Shown: positions 1 to 8,604, counted from the stretch's first letter. The stretch: DNA of 34,004 bases from Gammaproteobacteria bacterium (GCA_028818225.1 JAPPOG010000019.1:1-34004); one strand, 5' to 3'. Notes: generated by a model from the sequence alone, not told the origin. Translations and numbers: made by a program.

Positions 1-28
1 TAGGGAGTGGTTCTAAATAAACACGCCC

Positions 29-388
29 TTGCCCACATATCTGTGGCAGCCGACGATCGAAGAGAATCAGCAGCGAGTTCAAGCCCAGCGGGATCAATCC
101 GAAATCTATTCGGGAGACGAGGCATTTGTCCATCCCTACTACCTGCTGGAGTCCTGCAACAAAGTCTTAATGCGGCAGTTTATTCTCCCGGCCTGGATCC
201 ATACCGGCAGTCGCCTGGTATTGCGAAAACCAATACAGGTTGGTCAGGATATTGAAATACGAGCGGTACCTATTGAAAAATGGGAGCGCAAGGGTCATCA
301 ATTCATAAAAGTTCATATTGCCATGCTCACTGCCAATGAAGTCTCGCTGGAAGTGGAACATACGGCCATTTTTAAGATTGCCGGGTAA
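29..388 (+). CDS. Hotdog-fold (MaoC/FAS1-dehydratase-like) domain protein, start uncertain
   Basis: A 119-residue protein resembling single hotdog domains of the acyl-CoA hydratase/thioesterase group. Visible family-like segments are a conserved tract around VHPYYLLESCN, an IHTGS strand and a GHQFIKVHIAML strand. Such domains usually belong to a longer protein or a two-subunit hydratase acting on acyl-CoA. Here the frame is closed by a TAA at 14-16, and the only plausible start nearby is a TTG at 29 without a well-placed Shine-Dalgarno sequence; a GGGAG at 3-7 is too far from it. It may be a short stand-alone domain or the 3' end of a longer gene broken by a mutation near the window edge. Its stop directly abuts the stop of the convergent MaoC-like gene, so the two share no intergenic DNA. 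The specific substrate cannot be read from the sequence. Confidence 0.6.
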   Translation: MPTYLWQPTIEENQQRVQAQRDQSEIYSGDEAFVHPYYLLESCNKVLMRQFILPAWIHTGSRLVLRKPIQVGQDIEIRAVPIEKWERKGHQFIKVHIAMLTANEVSLEVEHTAIFKIAG

Positions 389-880
389 CTATTGCGGCCG
401 CTTTTTCACCAGCATTTTCTGCTCACCTTCTAACACTAATTGCCTGTGCTGGTTATGCACAGTAGTGCGAAGAGTTATTACTCCAGTAGTATTTCGAGGG
501 GTCAGGTCTATTATTTCCAATGCCGGGTAAATAGTATCACCACGATAAACCGGTTGTAGAAATTTAGCGCTATGTTCCAATAGCGCGATTAATCCATCTT
601 CGAGTATGTGGGGCAACATCCCGGCTCCTGGTGCACATTGAGCAGCCACCTGTAAGCCATGGGCGAGAAGTTCATGATGACCCCGACGTTTGCAGTATTC
701 GATATCGTAATGAATTGGATGGTTATCCAGGGAAACAGTCTGGAAGGCAGCAAAATTTGCGTCTCCCAATGTGCGGGATGGGCTCAGAAATTTTTGTCCT
801 ACTTTCAAATCTTCAAAATAGCTTGATTCGCAAAGCGTGTGTTTTTCTGGATCAAAATTTGGATCTATATCTTTGGTCAT
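389..880 (-). CDS. MaoC-like (R)-specific enoyl-CoA hydratase family protein
   Basis: A 163-residue single hotdog protein. The hydratase signature is visible: a phenylalanine-rich strand (FAAFQTVSLDNHPIHYD), then Y-C-K-R-R-G and a terminal AHG motif (LLAHGLQVAAQ). In the MaoC/PhaJ family the Asp and His of this region hydrate trans-2-enoyl-CoA to (R)-3-hydroxyacyl-CoA, or carry out the reverse dehydration. The ATG start is preceded by a purine-rich GGAAGG about 8-11 bases upstream. There is no signal peptide, so it should be cytosolic. It is convergent with another hotdog gene with no spacer; both may act on the same acyl-CoA pathway, but they cannot be one operon. The family assignment is solid; substrate chain length or type is unknown. 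Confidence 0.8.
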   Translation of the reverse strand: MTKDIDPNFDPEKHTLCESSYFEDLKVGQKFLSPSRTLGDANFAAFQTVSLDNHPIHYDIEYCKRRGHHELLAHGLQVAAQCAPGAGMLPHILEDGLIALLEHSAKFLQPVYRGDTIYPALEIIDLTPRNTTGVITLRTTVHNQHRQLVLEGEQKMLVKKRPQ

Positions 881-1041
881 TTAGCCTGCCTTCCGTTCTC
901 TTTTCTGATTGTTTAGCAGTGTATCTGGGTCTTTTGTGCTCAGTTTTTGCCATAAAATCGAATTAAATGACACTCTCCAGTTATTCTCAATAGCCCATTT
1001 TTAGTGACTCTCGTCAAAAAACAGCAGATTCATGGAAAGAT

Positions 1042-1725
1042 ATGAAAAGTTGGGTTTCAAGCACAGGGGGAATTCGAGTATATTCAGAATTCGACCAGCA
1101 TGTCCGGTTGCCTGAAGCAATCAGCCGTAAGAAGTCAGCCATAATAAGAAAGGACAAAACTATACCACTCGATATCACTTTTACCCTGAGCGACAGAGAC
1201 CTGGAGCGCTTCAAGTCTATTGTTGGTAAAACCAAGTCAGAAGCAGCTGGAGAAGAAGATCAGGCTGAAATCGAAAAAGCAGCTTACAAGATCGTCGATG
1301 TCGCGATGAATTCAGACTTACCGGATTTTATTGCTGATCGCCTGCTGCAACTTAAAGTGTTACTGGAAATGATTCGGGATGAGGAATGGGGTATCGATCC
1401 TGAAGACCGCTCGCGTATCGTTAGCGCCATGTCCTATTTCGCCGACCTCATCGATTTAATTCCGGATCATATACCAGGCATTGGATTCCTCGACGATGCA
1501 ATGTTTGTAGAAATTGTTATTCGGGAACTCAACGACGAAATTGAAGGTTACAATGAATTCGTCGAATTTCGATCTGCTGAAGAAGAAAGACTTAGCGCCG
1601 AAGGCAAAGATCCTAATGAGAATCGAGACGATTGGATAATCCCGAAACGAGATGAGCTACATGCAAGAATTGCAGATTCTCGTGGCACCAAAGGCGAAGA
1701 CGATTTCGTTTTTCATATTCTATAA
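1042..1725 (+). CDS. DUF1232 (YkvA-like) protein, copy 1, start uncertain
   Basis: The conserved DUF1232 core is LIDLIPDHIPGIGFLDDA, near residues 133-150 of the 227-residue frame. It is preceded by an acidic helical N-terminal half (FIADRLLQLKVLLEMIRDEEW) and followed by a charged tail ending in VFHIL. The family role is not established; YkvA-like proteins are small and often membrane-associated. A second copy lies at 12336 and aligns along almost its whole length from the residues DIT(F/I)TLSD onward. The paralogue starts at the equivalent of position 1162 here, where this copy has ATA preceded by AAGGAC at the right distance. The first 40 residues of the ATG-1042 version have no counterpart in the paralogue and may not be translated. 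The 1042 ATG has only a close GGAAAG upstream. The gene is complete at the 3' end. Confidence 0.75.
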   Translation: MKSWVSSTGGIRVYSEFDQHVRLPEAISRKKSAIIRKDKTIPLDITFTLSDRDLERFKSIVGKTKSEAAGEEDQAEIEKAAYKIVDVAMNSDLPDFIADRLLQLKVLLEMIRDEEWGIDPEDRSRIVSAMSYFADLIDLIPDHIPGIGFLDDAMFVEIVIRELNDEIEGYNEFVEFRSAEEERLSAEGKDPNENRDDWIIPKRDELHARIADSRGTKGEDDFVFHIL

Positions 1726-1768
1726 GATTACCAACTCCACGCTATCACGCTGCTTTTTTCTTGAGTGA

Positions 1769-2032
1769 GTTCAAGATAAATTCTCGACCGATGATCCGGC
1801 AAACAATCAAGCAGCAGTTCAGCGAAGCTGGCAAGATACTCTCTGGACCGATGGTGATGGCAAAGACGATGCAAGACCCAATGGTATTGATCCTACCCCG
1901 ACCAAAAACCGGCTGGGAGTTTTAGTTCCATTTCCGCCGCAGGCTTTCCCTATCAACCTCCACGCCATTCAAAATTACCCGCTCAATCGTGCGAGTGTTT
2001 CTGATTTCGTCCAATGGATTTGCGGAGAGTAG
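1769..2032 (+). pseudogene. Possible gene remnant with DGDG-type acidic repeat
   Basis: Between the DUF1232 gene and the convergent amidohydrolase, one frame without a start codon is open from just after a TGA at 1766-1768 to a TAG at 2030-2032. It encodes a protein-like stretch with DDPANNQAAVQ, then WTDGDGKDD and GIDPTPTKN. The D-x-D-G-x-D-D spacing resembles calcium-binding thrombospondin-type-3 or dockerin-like loops of secreted proteins. From about 1922 the frame runs antisense through the amidohydrolase 3' end, so only about 1769-1921 is a credible remnant. No start, ribosome site or upstream continuation is visible. It could be a chance open frame, but the residue composition is unusual for noncoding DNA. 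Confidence 0.3.
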
Positions 2033-3310
2033 TATCAGGTCTGCACTCATGCCAACCTGAAGCCTGCCGCGATTCTCCAGACCCAGATGTCTGGCTGCGT
2101 TGCTGGTAGCTGCGATAATTGCTTGCATTGGCGTCATCCCCAGACGCACATAAATTTCCAATTCCCGATGACCCGTATACCCAAAGTGATGATCAGGTAC
2201 GGCACCCGCATCAGTACCTAGAACGATGTCTACCCCGGCATTCAGTAAAATCTGAAAACTGGTACTCAGTTCGTTCTCAATAACCGAATTGTGAATTACC
2301 TGCGATTGGCGATTCCCAGAGCCAGCGAGCAGATTAGCGGTGGCGCTGTCATTAAATATTTGATTAAGGAATTCGTCTTCACCGACAGCTTCCCTGCGCA
2401 ATTCTCCCAGCCCCCAATTTGGCACGATAAACGCTTCGGCGGCTGCGGCCGCCCTTGCAATATCTTCGCCCAGGTCAGCCCCAATACGACCATGGAGGAA
2501 ACCATGCACGCCGGCGGCTATCAGGTCAGTCATATCAGCAGCGAATTGTTGATGAACAAAGACTTTAAGATTTCGCAGATTGGCTTCTTCGATAACTGCT
2601 CGATAGATATCCGATGACAATTTTAGTTGACTGCCGCCCCGATCATCGACCCAGATCTTGATGAAACGGATTCCTTTATATGCCGCTATTTCGACCTGTT
2701 CCCTGGCTTGCTCAGGATTCTCTAATCCATAGAGAATAGTTTCACCTGCCCTCTGTTCGACTGCCAGGGCATGACCAAGGAATAAATCGTTTGGACCCTG
2801 ACCCGGTGGAGCCATTCCTGCGGCATAAAGGAGTTGAGCACCAGTAAATTCTCCATTATTCCTGGCGGCCTCAACTGCATCGACGATATTTGGCGCATCA
2901 CTGCCTGCAGAGAATACAGCACTGAAACCGTAGAAGGCATATTGCTCCAGGTTATCGACAAGATTCTCATAACTGTAGTTGTCAGAGCCCCAACTATTCC
3001 TGCCCTGGTAACCAAGATGAGAATGCCCATCGATCAGTGCAGGTATAAGCGTTTTACCAGTGCCATCGATGACACTGGCAGCAGAAGCAGCAGCAATGTC
3101 TGCACCAGAAAGCTGCGTGATCACGCCATCCCTTATCTCCAGATTTCCATTTTCTATAACACTTCCATCACCAACCAGTATACGCGCATTCTGAATTACA
3201 ACAACATTGTCCCTGCCGATTAGTTGAGCCTGCGCTGCTGAAGCGAAGCACATACTGCAGGCGCCAAGTATCAGGCCAAGACGAAAGAATTGTTTTAGCT
3301 CCAAACTCAC
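1922..3310 (-). CDS. Secreted metal-dependent amidohydrolase (imidazolonepropionase/prolidase-like)
   Basis: Amidohydrolase-superfamily enzyme with a TIM-barrel metal centre. Visible ligands in order are the HxH of LIDGHSHLGYQ, a candidate carboxylated Lys in FIKIWVDD, His in FVHQQF, His in GFLHGRI and the Asp of LGTDAGAVPDHH. The C-terminal SADLILLSANPL strand closes the composite beta-sandwich. It probably hydrolyses an amide, cyclic imide or dipeptide bond in the periplasm; the substrate is unknown. The longest frame starts at 3367, but I place the start at GTG 3310 because AAGGAG lies about 6 bases before it and the resulting N-terminus is a clean Sec signal peptide (basic start, LGLILGACSMCFASA, cleavage near AQA). 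It is divergent from the small secreted protein at 3448. Confidence 0.85.
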   Translation of the reverse strand: MSLELKQFFRLGLILGACSMCFASAAQAQLIGRDNVVVIQNARILVGDGSVIENGNLEIRDGVITQLSGADIAAASAASVIDGTGKTLIPALIDGHSHLGYQGRNSWGSDNYSYENLVDNLEQYAFYGFSAVFSAGSDAPNIVDAVEAARNNGEFTGAQLLYAAGMAPPGQGPNDLFLGHALAVEQRAGETILYGLENPEQAREQVEIAAYKGIRFIKIWVDDRGGSQLKLSSDIYRAVIEEANLRNLKVFVHQQFAADMTDLIAAGVHGFLHGRIGADLGEDIARAAAAAEAFIVPNWGLGELRREAVGEDEFLNQIFNDSATANLLAGSGNRQSQVIHNSVIENELSTSFQILLNAGVDIVLGTDAGAVPDHHFGYTGHRELEIYVRLGMTPMQAIIAATSNAARHLGLENRGRLQVGMSADLILLSANPLDEIRNTRTIERVILNGVEVDRESLRRKWN

Positions 3311-3447
3311 GAACAGCTCCTTTTTGTGCACTGGTTCACATGAGGCGAAGTGGGGAGTGTAAACCAATTAATGACTGCTACGTTAGAAATTACTGAGCCC
3401 GGCAATGAAGCCGAGGCATTTGTTTAGCATTAAAAAGGGGAACTTTT

Positions 3448-3951
3448 ATGTTAGCTAAATTGTTACCAGGGAAGTTAAGCAGGTTCTTTGTCCTGCCGGG
3501 CATCGTCCTGATTCTGCTTGCTAACTCTACGTTGGCACAGCAAATCGCCGTGCAAGAAGTTGAAATAGATCGTGCTACCGATGAGTTGAGTGATCTGATT
3601 TCCGGATACAAACCACTACCGCATGCTGATATTGCACCGCTGCTAGATACAGCCATGGTGCTTACCAGCATCCATAACACCGAAACCTGGGCTTATTGCC
3701 ATGCCAAAAATCAGCTCGGCATGATAGTAGGCAGAGTCAGAGTTCGGATTCCAGCCGGAGGCATACGCTTTTTCCTGAGCTCTGATATTGTAAATGAGCG
3801 AGGCTTCGTGGGTTCTGTATTATGCACTGCAGCCGGATGGGTAGTCGGCACCGAATTGATGCTGGGTGCAGTGACCTCCGATATCGAAGTTCAACAGGAC
3901 ACTCGGGCTGACGTTTCCAGCATGCTATTTCCCATTACTGCGACTAAATAG
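3448..3951 (+). CDS. Small secreted protein of unknown function
   Basis: A 167-residue protein I do not recognise. The N-terminus has basic residues followed by a hydrophobic stretch (FFVLPGIVLILLANST) and a plausible signal-peptidase site at LAQ, so a periplasmic location is inferred. The mature part contains two cysteines (WAYCHAKN and SVLCTAAGW) that could form a disulfide, and a glycine-rich beta-like section (VGRVRVRIPAGGIRFF). AAAAAGGGGAAC upstream of the ATG is a good ribosome binding site. The gene is divergent from the amidohydrolase and followed by a strong hairpin at 3975-4001, so it looks monocistronic. Confidence 0.7.
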   Translation: MLAKLLPGKLSRFFVLPGIVLILLANSTLAQQIAVQEVEIDRATDELSDLISGYKPLPHADIAPLLDTAMVLTSIHNTETWAYCHAKNQLGMIVGRVRVRIPAGGIRFFLSSDIVNERGFVGSVLCTAAGWVVGTELMLGAVTSDIEVQQDTRADVSSMLFPITATK

Positions 3952-3974
3952 AGCGTAGCTTAGCTCGGGACGTA

Positions 3975-4001
3975 AGAGATGGGGCCCGCGGCCCCATCTC
4001 T
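3975..4001 (+). terminator. Strong hairpin after the small secreted-protein gene
   Basis: A perfect 12-base inverted repeat (AGAGATGGGGCC / GGCCCCATCTCT) with a three-base loop begins 24 bases after the stop codon at 3951. The run of Ts after it is weak (TATTCTTG), so it may be an imperfect intrinsic terminator or a 3'-end stabilising hairpin. It separates this gene from fbiC. Confidence 0.6.
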
Positions 4002-4082
4002 ATTCTTGCAGAAAAGCACCCTCTAAATACCTTTTTGACCCCCGGACTGGTAATCTAGCGCCTGCAGATTCCCGCAATAATT

Positions 4083-6536
4083 TTGAATGGAACGAAATTG
4101 CTCGAGCAACTAAGCACAGATTCACCGGTCTCTATAGATCAGGCAATTTCCCTGGCAGACGTTGACGATACAACGGCTCTGGCAGATTTGGCATGCCTAA
4201 TGCGCGATCGCGCCCACCGCAACATCATCACTTATTCCAAGAAAGTTTTCATTCCACTGACCCATTTGTGCCGAGACGTTTGCCACTACTGCACCTTTGC
4301 AAAAACTCCCAGGCGTATTGTCAGTCCTTATATGTCCGTGGATGAAGTGCTGAATTTATGTCAAGAAGGTGCTGCCCTTGGGTGCCAAGAAGCCCTGTTT
4401 ACCCTGGGTGAAAAACCAGAGTTACGCTATAAGGCCGCACGGGAGGCCCTGGCAGAAATGGGATTTTCGAGCACCCTGGAATATGTAGCCCATGTGGCAG
4501 AGCGCGTATTGAAAGAAACCGGCATGCTGCCCCACATTAATGCGGGCAATATGACGGCAGAAGAAATTGCCTATCTACACAAAGTCAGTGCATCGATGGG
4601 CATCATGCTGGAGTCCGCATCGGCACGACTATGCGAAAAGGGTATGCCCCATTATGGGTCTCCAGACAAGATCCCGGAAGTGCGGCTGGAAACCATGGAT
4701 CTGGCAGGTAAACAAGGCGTGCCATTCACGACTGGTATTTTAATCGGGATTGGTGAAACGAGATTGGAGCGAATCGAATCCTTACTGGCTATCCGGAAAG
4801 TGCACGAAAAACATGGTCATATTCAGGAAATCATTGTGCAAAATTTTCGCGCCAAAGCAGATACCAAAATGCATTCGGCGCCCGAACCGGATTTAAACGA
4901 ATTACTATGGACTATCGCGGTGGCTCGCTTGATCTTCGGACCAGAGATGCACATACAAGCTCCACCAAATTTAAGCCCGGGGGTTCTTCCTCAGCTAATA
5001 CATGCCGGTATAGATGACTGGGGTGGGGTATCCCCTTTAACTCCCGACCATGTCAATCCGGAAGCGCCATGGCCTCACCTGGATAACTTGGCCAGAGAAA
5101 CTGAAGCCGCGGGAAAATTTCTTGAACAGCGCCTTACCGCTTACCCTGCTTATGTAAAAGACTATAAACGCTGGCTGGCTGAAGAAACAATTGCACCGGT
5201 TCTTCGTCATGCAGATGCTAGTGGGTTTGCAAAAAGGGACACCTGGACACCAGGTGAGAGAGCCGCGATACCAAAATTGGAAAAACTACAAATACTGGAG
5301 CCGTTCAATACAGCACATGTATCCCGTAAAATTCAAAACCTGGTTGAAAAAAATCTAAATGGTAAACAATTAAGCGTTGCAGAAATTACTCAACTCTTCG
5401 AGAGCCGCGGCGCTGATTTCAGTTATCTGACCCATACCGCAAATGATCTTCGCAAAGCGATTAATGGTGATATTGTAAGTTATGTCGTCAATCGAAATAT
5501 TAATTACACCAATGTCTGTTACTTTAAGTGTCAGTTCTGTGCTTTCTCAAAAGGTAAGTTAAGTGAGAATCTGCGGGGCCGCCCTTACGATATTAGTGCC
5601 GAAGAAATTGCCCGTCGTTGCCAGGAAGCCTGGGAGCGAGGCGCGACAGAGGTCTGCATGCAGGGAGGTATTCATCCCGATTACACTGGCCAGACCTATT
5701 TAGATATTGTTTCAACTGTCAGAGCAGCAGTACCCGATCTGCATATTCATGCATTTTCTCCGCTAGAAGTCTGGCAGGGAGCAGAGACTCTGGGCATCTC
5801 CCTGGAAGAATTCCTGGTTCAGCTTAAGGCAGCAGGTTTATCTACCCTGCCTGGAACCGCCGCTGAAATTTTGCATGATGAAGTCAGACAAGTAATTTGC
5901 CATGACAAGATCAACACGGCGCAATGGCTGGAAGTCATGGAAACGGCGCATGAGCTTGGCTTTAATACCACGGCCACCGTCATGTACGGCCATATCGAAG
6001 AAACCAGACACTGGGCCAGTCACCTGGCTGCTATTCGAGATCTGCAATTTCGTACCAGGGGATTTACAGAATTCGTTCCCCTTCCCTATGTACACATGGA
6101 AGCACCAATGTATTTGCGAGGAAAATCCCGGGCCGGGCCGAGTTTCCGGGAAGCAATTTTGATGCACTCAATCGCTCGCATTGTCTTTCATGGATTAATC
6201 GATAATATCCAGACTTCCTGGGTTAAGATGGGAAAGGAAGGTGTGCTTGCTTGCCTGAATGCGGGTGCAAATGATATTGGCGGTACCCTGATGAACGAGA
6301 GCATTACCCGTGCCGCAGGCGCCGACCATGGTCAGGAATGGCCACCCGCGGCTATGGAAGAAGCACTGCGTCACATGCAACGTACACCAAGGATGCGAAC
6401 AACTGCTTACGCCGAAGCCCCAGCCGCAAGAAAAGAAGCGGCTTTCAGTGCGCCGGAATTGCAACAAATTGAAAACACCGCTGCAAATAGACTGCAACGT
6501 AGCAAGAAATTGGATAATCTTGTGCAAGTGGGATAG
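4083..6536 (+). CDS. fbiC: FO synthase, fused CofG-CofH (FbiC)
   Basis: Bifunctional radical SAM enzyme that makes FO (7,8-didemethyl-8-hydroxy-5-deazariboflavin), the chromophore of coenzyme F420, from tyrosine and a ribityl-aminouracil intermediate. The 817 residues hold two radical SAM modules. The N-terminal CofG-like half has C63-x3-C67-x2-C70 (CRDVCHYC). The C-terminal CofH-like half has C479-x3-C483-x2-C486 (CYFKCQFC). Both cluster motifs are intact, and length and domain order match actinobacterial FbiC. The start is a TTG at 4083 with no clear Shine-Dalgarno; an in-frame TAG at 4056-4058 limits any extension, so ATT 4080 or CTG 4062 are the only near alternatives. No other F420 gene (cofC, cofD, cofE) and no obvious F420-dependent enzyme is in the window. 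FO alone also serves as a photolyase antenna, which may be its role here. Confidence 0.95.
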   Translation: MNGTKLLEQLSTDSPVSIDQAISLADVDDTTALADLACLMRDRAHRNIITYSKKVFIPLTHLCRDVCHYCTFAKTPRRIVSPYMSVDEVLNLCQEGAALGCQEALFTLGEKPELRYKAAREALAEMGFSSTLEYVAHVAERVLKETGMLPHINAGNMTAEEIAYLHKVSASMGIMLESASARLCEKGMPHYGSPDKIPEVRLETMDLAGKQGVPFTTGILIGIGETRLERIESLLAIRKVHEKHGHIQEIIVQNFRAKADTKMHSAPEPDLNELLWTIAVARLIFGPEMHIQAPPNLSPGVLPQLIHAGIDDWGGVSPLTPDHVNPEAPWPHLDNLARETEAAGKFLEQRLTAYPAYVKDYKRWLAEETIAPVLRHADASGFAKRDTWTPGERAAIPKLEKLQILEPFNTAHVSRKIQNLVEKNLNGKQLSVAEITQLFESRGADFSYLTHTANDLRKAINGDIVSYVVNRNINYTNVCYFKCQFCAFSKGKLSENLRGRPYDISAEEIARRCQEAWERGATEVCMQGGIHPDYTGQTYLDIVSTVRAAVPDLHIHAFSPLEVWQGAETLGISLEEFLVQLKAAGLSTLPGTAAEILHDEVRQVICHDKINTAQWLEVMETAHELGFNTTATVMYGHIEETRHWASHLAAIRDLQFRTRGFTEFVPLPYVHMEAPMYLRGKSRAGPSFREAILMHSIARIVFHGLIDNIQTSWVKMGKEGVLACLNAGANDIGGTLMNESITRAAGADHGQEWPPAAMEEALRHMQRTPRMRTTAYAEAPAARKEAAFSAPELQQIENTAANRLQRSKKLDNLVQVG

Positions 6537-6584
6537 CGCGGCAATAATCACAACTTCTCTACAGCGATTAACGCAAATTACTGT

Positions 6585-6615
6585 CCGGATTTGGAGAGCT
6601 CGATTTCAAATCCGG
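6585..6615 (+). terminator. Candidate terminator hairpin after fbiC
   Basis: A perfect 9-base inverted repeat (CCGGATTTG / CAAATCCGG) with a 13-base loop lies 48 bases after the fbiC stop. It is followed by a mixed GT-rich stretch ending in TTTTA rather than a clean U-run. It probably marks the end of the fbiC unit and separates it from the operon starting at 6692. Confidence 0.5.
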
Positions 6616-6691
6616 TGGGTGTTTTATGAATCGAAAATACCGTAATCGGCGTAGGGGTAGAGATGTGTAATAAATCAAGACGGAAAAATTA

Positions 6692-7588
6692 ATGACAAAA
6701 ATTGCAGTAACTGGTGCTAACAGTAGCGTCGGTCAGAACCTGTTAAATCAGCTTAAGAGTTCGGCAGACATGCACGTCGCAGCTGGCGTTCGAAACGAGA
6801 AAGCAGTTGCCACTCTACCAGCATCGGACTCGATCAAACCTCACATAATTTCCTATGATAATACGGCATCATTGGAATCGGCAATGGCTGATGCTGATTG
6901 CGTAATCCATCTTGCGGGCATCCTTATTGAAAGCAAACAGTCGAACTACGCTTCCGCCAATGTGGCGGCGACCGCCGCTGTAGTGGAAGCTGCCCAGAAA
7001 AGTGGCATCAAGCACTTAATCTTTATCAGCGTAGTTGGCGCCAGCACCGAGTCCAGTAATGCCTATTTCCGCTCCAAAGGCAATGCGGAAAAACTTATCG
7101 CCGATTCGGGCATCGCCGCAAGCATCTTGCGCACGCCAATCTTACTGGGGCCGGGAGCTGCTGGAGCCAATGCCATCGCAGGAATGGCTGGCGCGGGACA
7201 GTGTAAAGTACTTGGCGGTGGCTATTACGCCATGCGACCACTGGATATTGATGATTTAAGTGCGGCTATAATTAAACTCGTGAAAAATCCACCCACTGCT
7301 GTGGATATACATGAGTTAGTTGGACCACAGAGCATGCCTTACCGCGACATCATCTCAAAGACAGCCGAGCTCATGGGCAAGACAGTTGCAGTCGGCAGTG
7401 TGCCAGTAGTCGTCGCAAAAATAGCAGCAGCTATATCCAGCACACTAAAAGGCGGCGGTATGAGCCCTACGGTGATTGATGTAATAACCCAGGATGAAGT
7501 GGTAGAAACTAACGCCGATGCCGCCATCGGCATTACACTAACGTCGCTTGAAGACACCTTGAAGAAAATAATAAACGCAGGCAAATAA
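6692..7588 (+). CDS. Atypical short-chain dehydrogenase (NmrA/NDUFA9-like NAD(P)-binding)
   Basis: A 298-residue Rossmann-fold protein. It starts with the glycine-rich TGANSSVGQN nucleotide loop at residues 7-16 and has an IHLAG strand and a Y-x3-K-like YFRSK motif (near residue 129), then a LRTPILLGPG segment typical of atypical SDRs that act as nucleotide-binding oxidoreductases or regulators. It has no signal peptide. It is the first gene of a tightly packed operon: its TAA overlaps the ATG of the next gene by one base. The context (membrane protein plus CDP-alcohol transferase) suggests a role in lipid or isoprenoid modification. The exact substrate is unknown. Confidence 0.8.
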   Translation: MTKIAVTGANSSVGQNLLNQLKSSADMHVAAGVRNEKAVATLPASDSIKPHIISYDNTASLESAMADADCVIHLAGILIESKQSNYASANVAATAAVVEAAQKSGIKHLIFISVVGASTESSNAYFRSKGNAEKLIADSGIAASILRTPILLGPGAAGANAIAGMAGAGQCKVLGGGYYAMRPLDIDDLSAAIIKLVKNPPTAVDIHELVGPQSMPYRDIISKTAELMGKTVAVGSVPVVVAKIAAAISSTLKGGGMSPTVIDVITQDEVVETNADAAIGITLTSLEDTLKKIINAGK

Positions 7589-8604
7589 TGACTGAAGAAT
7601 CTACCGAAAAAAAGCAGGACGAAGTAACCAGCAATCCCGCAGAAACAGCAGAAGTCGAGGGCGGAGTTGGCCAACGCAAACCCAATCCCATTGGCCGGGT
7701 GATTTTCTTAATCATCACGGCTATTTGTTTCGCCTATCTGTACTACCGGTTAAATGGTGCGGCAATACGGGAAGGTTTATCCCTAACCGCCTACATGACC
7801 CAGGTGTTCGCCAATGTTGCCTGGGGGCCCTGGCTGGGCCTGATGATCGCCTATTCACTGTTTTACTTCGCTATCGATACCCTGGTAGTTACCCGAGCCC
7901 TCAACTGGTTTCTTGCTGACATTAAATACAAGGACATTCTGCCTATTCGCGCCAGCGCTTATATTATTTCCATATTTAATGAACAAATCGGTAAGGGCGC
8001 TATGGCCTATTACCTGAACAAACGCGATGGCATTCCGGGCTGGGAAGTCGGCTCCGTCATGTTATTCATCATGTTCTGCGAGATTTTTTACCTGCTGGTC
8101 TGGGCTTCGATTGGCTTTGTCTTCTCCAGTGAAGGACTGCCGGATGTGTTCAGCCTTATGCCAGTGATCGCCGGGGGCGCTGCAATTTTCTTCGTGGTCT
8201 GGCTGCTGTATTTTCAGGGCAAAATTCTGCCAAATAACACGTTTCGCCAAAAACGTATTCTGGATGCTTTCAAGCAAGCAAAGTTCAAACATTATTTATT
8301 GTTCTTATTACTGCGCTCGCCGGCGTTACTCGCAGCGATCGTGGTTTATACAGTAGCGCTTAATCTTTTCGGCGTCGAAGCGACCTTTTTACAATTACTT
8401 CCTTATCTCCCGGTGATCTTTTTCGCCGCAGCAGTACCGACACCGATGCGTGCAGCCGCGATTACATTCTGGGTAATACTGTTCCCTGAAAATGAAGGAC
8501 AGATGGCCGCCTTTGGCTTCGTGCAGCATAATTTCTTTATCCTCTTCAATGCCATTATCGGCCTGGTGTTCTGGCGTCGCGCCCAGCGAGAATTGTTCAC
8601 CTGA
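7588..8604 (+). CDS. Integral membrane protein, resembling LPG-synthase transmembrane (UPF0104-type) family
   Basis: A 338-residue protein with a charged, acidic cytosolic N-terminus of about 35 residues followed by roughly eight hydrophobic segments, including VIFLIITAICFAYLY, LGLMIAYSLFYFAI, VMLFIMFCEIFYLLVW, AIFFVVWLLYF and several in the last 100 residues. An I-x-N-E-Q-I-G-K-G motif after the third helix resembles the conserved loop seen in lysylphosphatidylglycerol synthase and UPF0104-type flippase-like proteins. It overlaps the upstream SDR by one base and is separated by two bases from the CDP-alcohol phosphatidyltransferase, so the three are almost certainly cotranscribed. A lipid transport or modification role is inferred from topology and context only. 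Confidence 0.75.
   Translation: MTEESTEKKQDEVTSNPAETAEVEGGVGQRKPNPIGRVIFLIITAICFAYLYYRLNGAAIREGLSLTAYMTQVFANVAWGPWLGLMIAYSLFYFAIDTLVVTRALNWFLADIKYKDILPIRASAYIISIFNEQIGKGAMAYYLNKRDGIPGWEVGSVMLFIMFCEIFYLLVWASIGFVFSSEGLPDVFSLMPVIAGGAAIFFVVWLLYFQGKILPNNTFRQKRILDAFKQAKFKHYLLFLLLRSPALLAAIVVYTVALNLFGVEATFLQLLPYLPVIFFAAAVPTPMRAAAITFWVILFPENEGQMAAFGFVQHNFFILFNAIIGLVFWRRAQRELFT

Noticed and set aside
7..255. Open frame overlapping the first hotdog gene
   Set aside because: It overlaps a frame with clear hotdog residues in a different phase, and its composition (serine and alanine rich) shows no domain.
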